From: DASXAQ01 sp036406615
Lineage (GTDB): Bacteria; Actinomycetota; UBA4738
Assembly: GCA_036406615.1 (NCBI GenBank)
Contig: DASXAQ010000085.1
Coordinates: 1 to 6,307 of the forward strand
Direction: 5' to 3'
Length of the DNA: 6,307 bases
Of this stretch, positions 5,156 through 6,307 are shown piece by piece (the first letter of the stretch is position 1; each line of letters starts with the position of its first letter). Both the position numbers and the translations under genes were made by a program. Under the pieces are notes generated by a model. The model searched no databases and had not been told where the DNA came from. It saw only the letters and a list, made by a program, of their open reading frames with translations.

Positions 5156-6199
5156 ATGCGGGCCCTGCGGAAGACCAGCGCGGGGCCCGGCGCGGAACTG
5201 AGCGAGATTCCCGTCCCGAGCCCGGGGCCGGGTGAGGTGCTGGTCCAGGTCGAGGCGGCCTCCATCTGCGGGACCGACCTGCACATCTACCGGTGGGACC
5301 CGTGGGCGGCGCACCGGATCACCACGTTCCCCCTGACGTTCGGGCACGAGGTGTCCGGCCGGGTGGTGGCCCTCGGCCCCGAAACCCACCGGCCCGCGGT
5401 CGGGACCTTCGTCGCGGCGGAGACGCACCTGTTCTGCGGCCACTGCGGGATGTGCCGCACCGGCAAGATGCACATCTGCGAGAACCTCCGGATCCTCGGC
5501 GTGGACGTCGACGGCGCGTTCGCCGACTACCTGGTGATGCCGGCCGTCAACGCGTGGAGCGTCGACCCGCGGATCGCGCCCGACGTCGCGTCGATCCAGG
5601 AGCCGTTTGGCAACGCGGTGCACACGGTCTTCACGCCGGGGACGGACCCCGAACTCGCGACGTCGTCCGTGGCCGTGTTGGGGTGCGGCCCCATCGGGCT
5701 GTTCGCCGTCGGCATCGTGCGGGCCGCCGGCGCGCGCACGGTCATCGCCGTGGAGCCGAACGAGGTTCGGCTTCGGCTCGCCAAGCAGATGGGCGCCGAC
5801 GTGTTGATCGATCCCGGCGCCGAGGACGCGATCGAGGCCGTCCGCGCGGCCACCGGCGGCCACGGCGCCGACGTCGTCCTGGAGATGTCGGGCGTGCCCG
5901 CCGTCATCGAGCAGGGCACGCGGATGCTCCGAAGCGGCGGCCGGATGTCGCTGCTCGGGCTGCCGACGGGTCCGGTGTCGCTCGACGTCGCCGACCAGGT
6001 CATCTTCAAGGAGGCCCGGATCTTCGGCGTCACGGGGCGCGAGCTGTTTCGAACGTGGGAACAGACCACCACGCTGCTGGCGGACGGCATGGTGGACGTG
6101 ACGCCGGTGATCACGCACCGCTTCCCGCTGGACCGCTACGAGGAGGCGTTCGACGCGGTCGCCGCCGGCCGCTCGGGCAAGGTCATCCTGCTGGCCTGA
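5156..6199 (+). CDS. tdh: L-threonine 3-dehydrogenase
   Basis: Zinc-dependent medium-chain dehydrogenase oxidising L-threonine with NAD+ to 2-amino-3-ketobutyrate. Translation from the ATG gives 347 residues, close to the usual 340-345. Catalytic-zinc residues Cys38, His64 and Glu65 are in SICGTDLHIY and FGHEV. The structural-zinc cysteines are 94, 97, 100 and 108 (CGHCGMC...C). The nucleotide-binding turn is GCGPIG (176-181), with acidic Glu200 at the end of the second strand, as expected for NAD rather than NADP. HIYRWDPW, EPFGNAVHT, LEMSG, GRELFRTWE and VITHRF are close matches to E. coli Tdh, which separates it from generic sorbitol or alcohol dehydrogenases. The ATG fits family N termini (MRAL as MKAL), but its ribosome site is weak. 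GTG codons at 5138 and 5132 are in frame, and 5138 could be a leaderless start 8 bases after TACCCT. The downstream kbl gene confirms the role. Confidence 0.95.
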   Translation: MRALRKTSAGPGAELSEIPVPSPGPGEVLVQVEAASICGTDLHIYRWDPWAAHRITTFPLTFGHEVSGRVVALGPETHRPAVGTFVAAETHLFCGHCGMCRTGKMHICENLRILGVDVDGAFADYLVMPAVNAWSVDPRIAPDVASIQEPFGNAVHTVFTPGTDPELATSSVAVLGCGPIGLFAVGIVRAAGARTVIAVEPNEVRLRLAKQMGADVLIDPGAEDAIEAVRAATGGHGADVVLEMSGVPAVIEQGTRMLRSGGRMSLLGLPTGPVSLDVADQVIFKEARIFGVTGRELFRTWEQTTTLLADGMVDVTPVITHRFPLDRYEEAFDAVAAGRSGKVILLA

Positions 6200-6208
6200 G
6201 GAGCGCGC

Positions 6209-6307
6209 ATGGGAACCGGAAGCCTGGACTACCTGAAGGAGCAGCTCGAGGGGCTGGAGCGCGACGGCTTGGCGATCCACCCGCGCACCCTCGAGGGCGA
6301 ACAGCGC
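6209..6307 (+). CDS. kbl: Glycine C-acetyltransferase (2-amino-3-ketobutyrate CoA ligase), N-terminal fragment
   Basis: The first 33 codons are in the window, and the gene runs off the right edge. The peptide starts MGTGSLDYLKEQLEGLERDG and continues to LEGEQR. This matches the N terminus of Kbl/alpha-oxoamine synthases, where a helix of this kind precedes the PLP domain. The enzyme would use CoA to split 2-amino-3-ketobutyrate, the unstable product of Tdh, into glycine and acetyl-CoA. The gap to the tdh stop is 9 bases and holds a good GAGGAG ribosome site 6 bases before the ATG, so the pair is one operon. The PLP lysine and all catalytic residues are outside the window, so the call rests on the N terminus and on the tdh neighbour. 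Confidence 0.85.
   Translation, partial: MGTGSLDYLKEQLEGLERDGLAIHPRTLEGEQR

Noticed and set aside
4125..5201. A 358-codon open frame on the plus strand opposite the PLP-enzyme gene, reaching into tdh.
   Set aside because: It overlaps a fully motif-supported gene on the other strand and part of tdh in another frame; composition is that of a shadow frame.
5123..6280. A 385-codon open frame on the minus strand opposite tdh.
   Set aside because: tdh has complete zinc and NAD motifs and an operon partner; the opposite frame is His/Arg/Asp-rich with no recognisable fold.
1..6307. A defence island, prophage, insertion sequence or CRISPR array.
   Set aside because: No transposase, integrase, phage or nuclease motifs, no direct-repeat arrays, and uniform composition throughout the window.

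Overview
The window is about 6.3 kb of very GC-rich, densely coded bacterial chromosome holding eight genes, two of them cut by the window edges. No intergenic gap exceeds about 130 bases. I see no rRNA, tRNA, mobile element, CRISPR array or long repeat. Codon third positions are almost all G or C. A stand-alone Lrp/AsnC ligand-binding-domain gene sits beside a D-Ala-D-Ala ligase gene, a neighbourhood I recall from Actinomycetota. TANNNT boxes lie just upstream of GTG starts that lack a Shine-Dalgarno sequence. Together these suggest a high-GC actinobacterium, possibly an uncultured deep-branching one. The phylum call is inference.

Layout. (1) Positions 1-2381, minus strand: four genes in the order of transcription, namely a COG1926-type phosphoribosyltransferase, a small three-helix membrane protein, a 76-residue protein that looks like a cytochrome c domain without its heme motif, and the N-terminal 272 residues of an HpaE-like aldehyde dehydrogenase that runs off the left edge. 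(2) Positions 2382-2452: a short divergent regulatory region with a dyad. (3) Positions 2453-2686, plus strand: a stand-alone RAM (Lrp/AsnC ligand-binding) domain protein. (4) Positions 2708-5030, minus strand: a two-gene unit of a cystathionine gamma-synthase/lyase-family PLP enzyme followed 19 bases later by D-alanine-D-alanine ligase, convergent with the RAM gene. (5) Positions 5031-5155: a second divergent regulatory region. (6) Positions 5156-6307, plus strand: L-threonine 3-dehydrogenase followed 9 bases later by the start of glycine C-acetyltransferase (kbl).

Function. The tdh-kbl pair is the standard two-step route from threonine to glycine and acetyl-CoA (Tdh makes 2-amino-3-ketobutyrate, Kbl cleaves it with CoA). 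It is divergent from a PLP enzyme of the homoserine/cysteine/methionine family, so one 126-base region may control two branches of aspartate-family amino acid metabolism. Ddl makes the D-Ala-D-Ala dipeptide for peptidoglycan and has the full catalytic set of an ordinary, non-Van ligase.

Most of this is ordinary core metabolism, and I see no convincing new multi-gene system. The items most worth a second look are the heme-less cytochrome-like small protein, the repeated leaderless-promoter geometry at GTG starts, and the charged N-terminal extension on the phosphoribosyltransferase.
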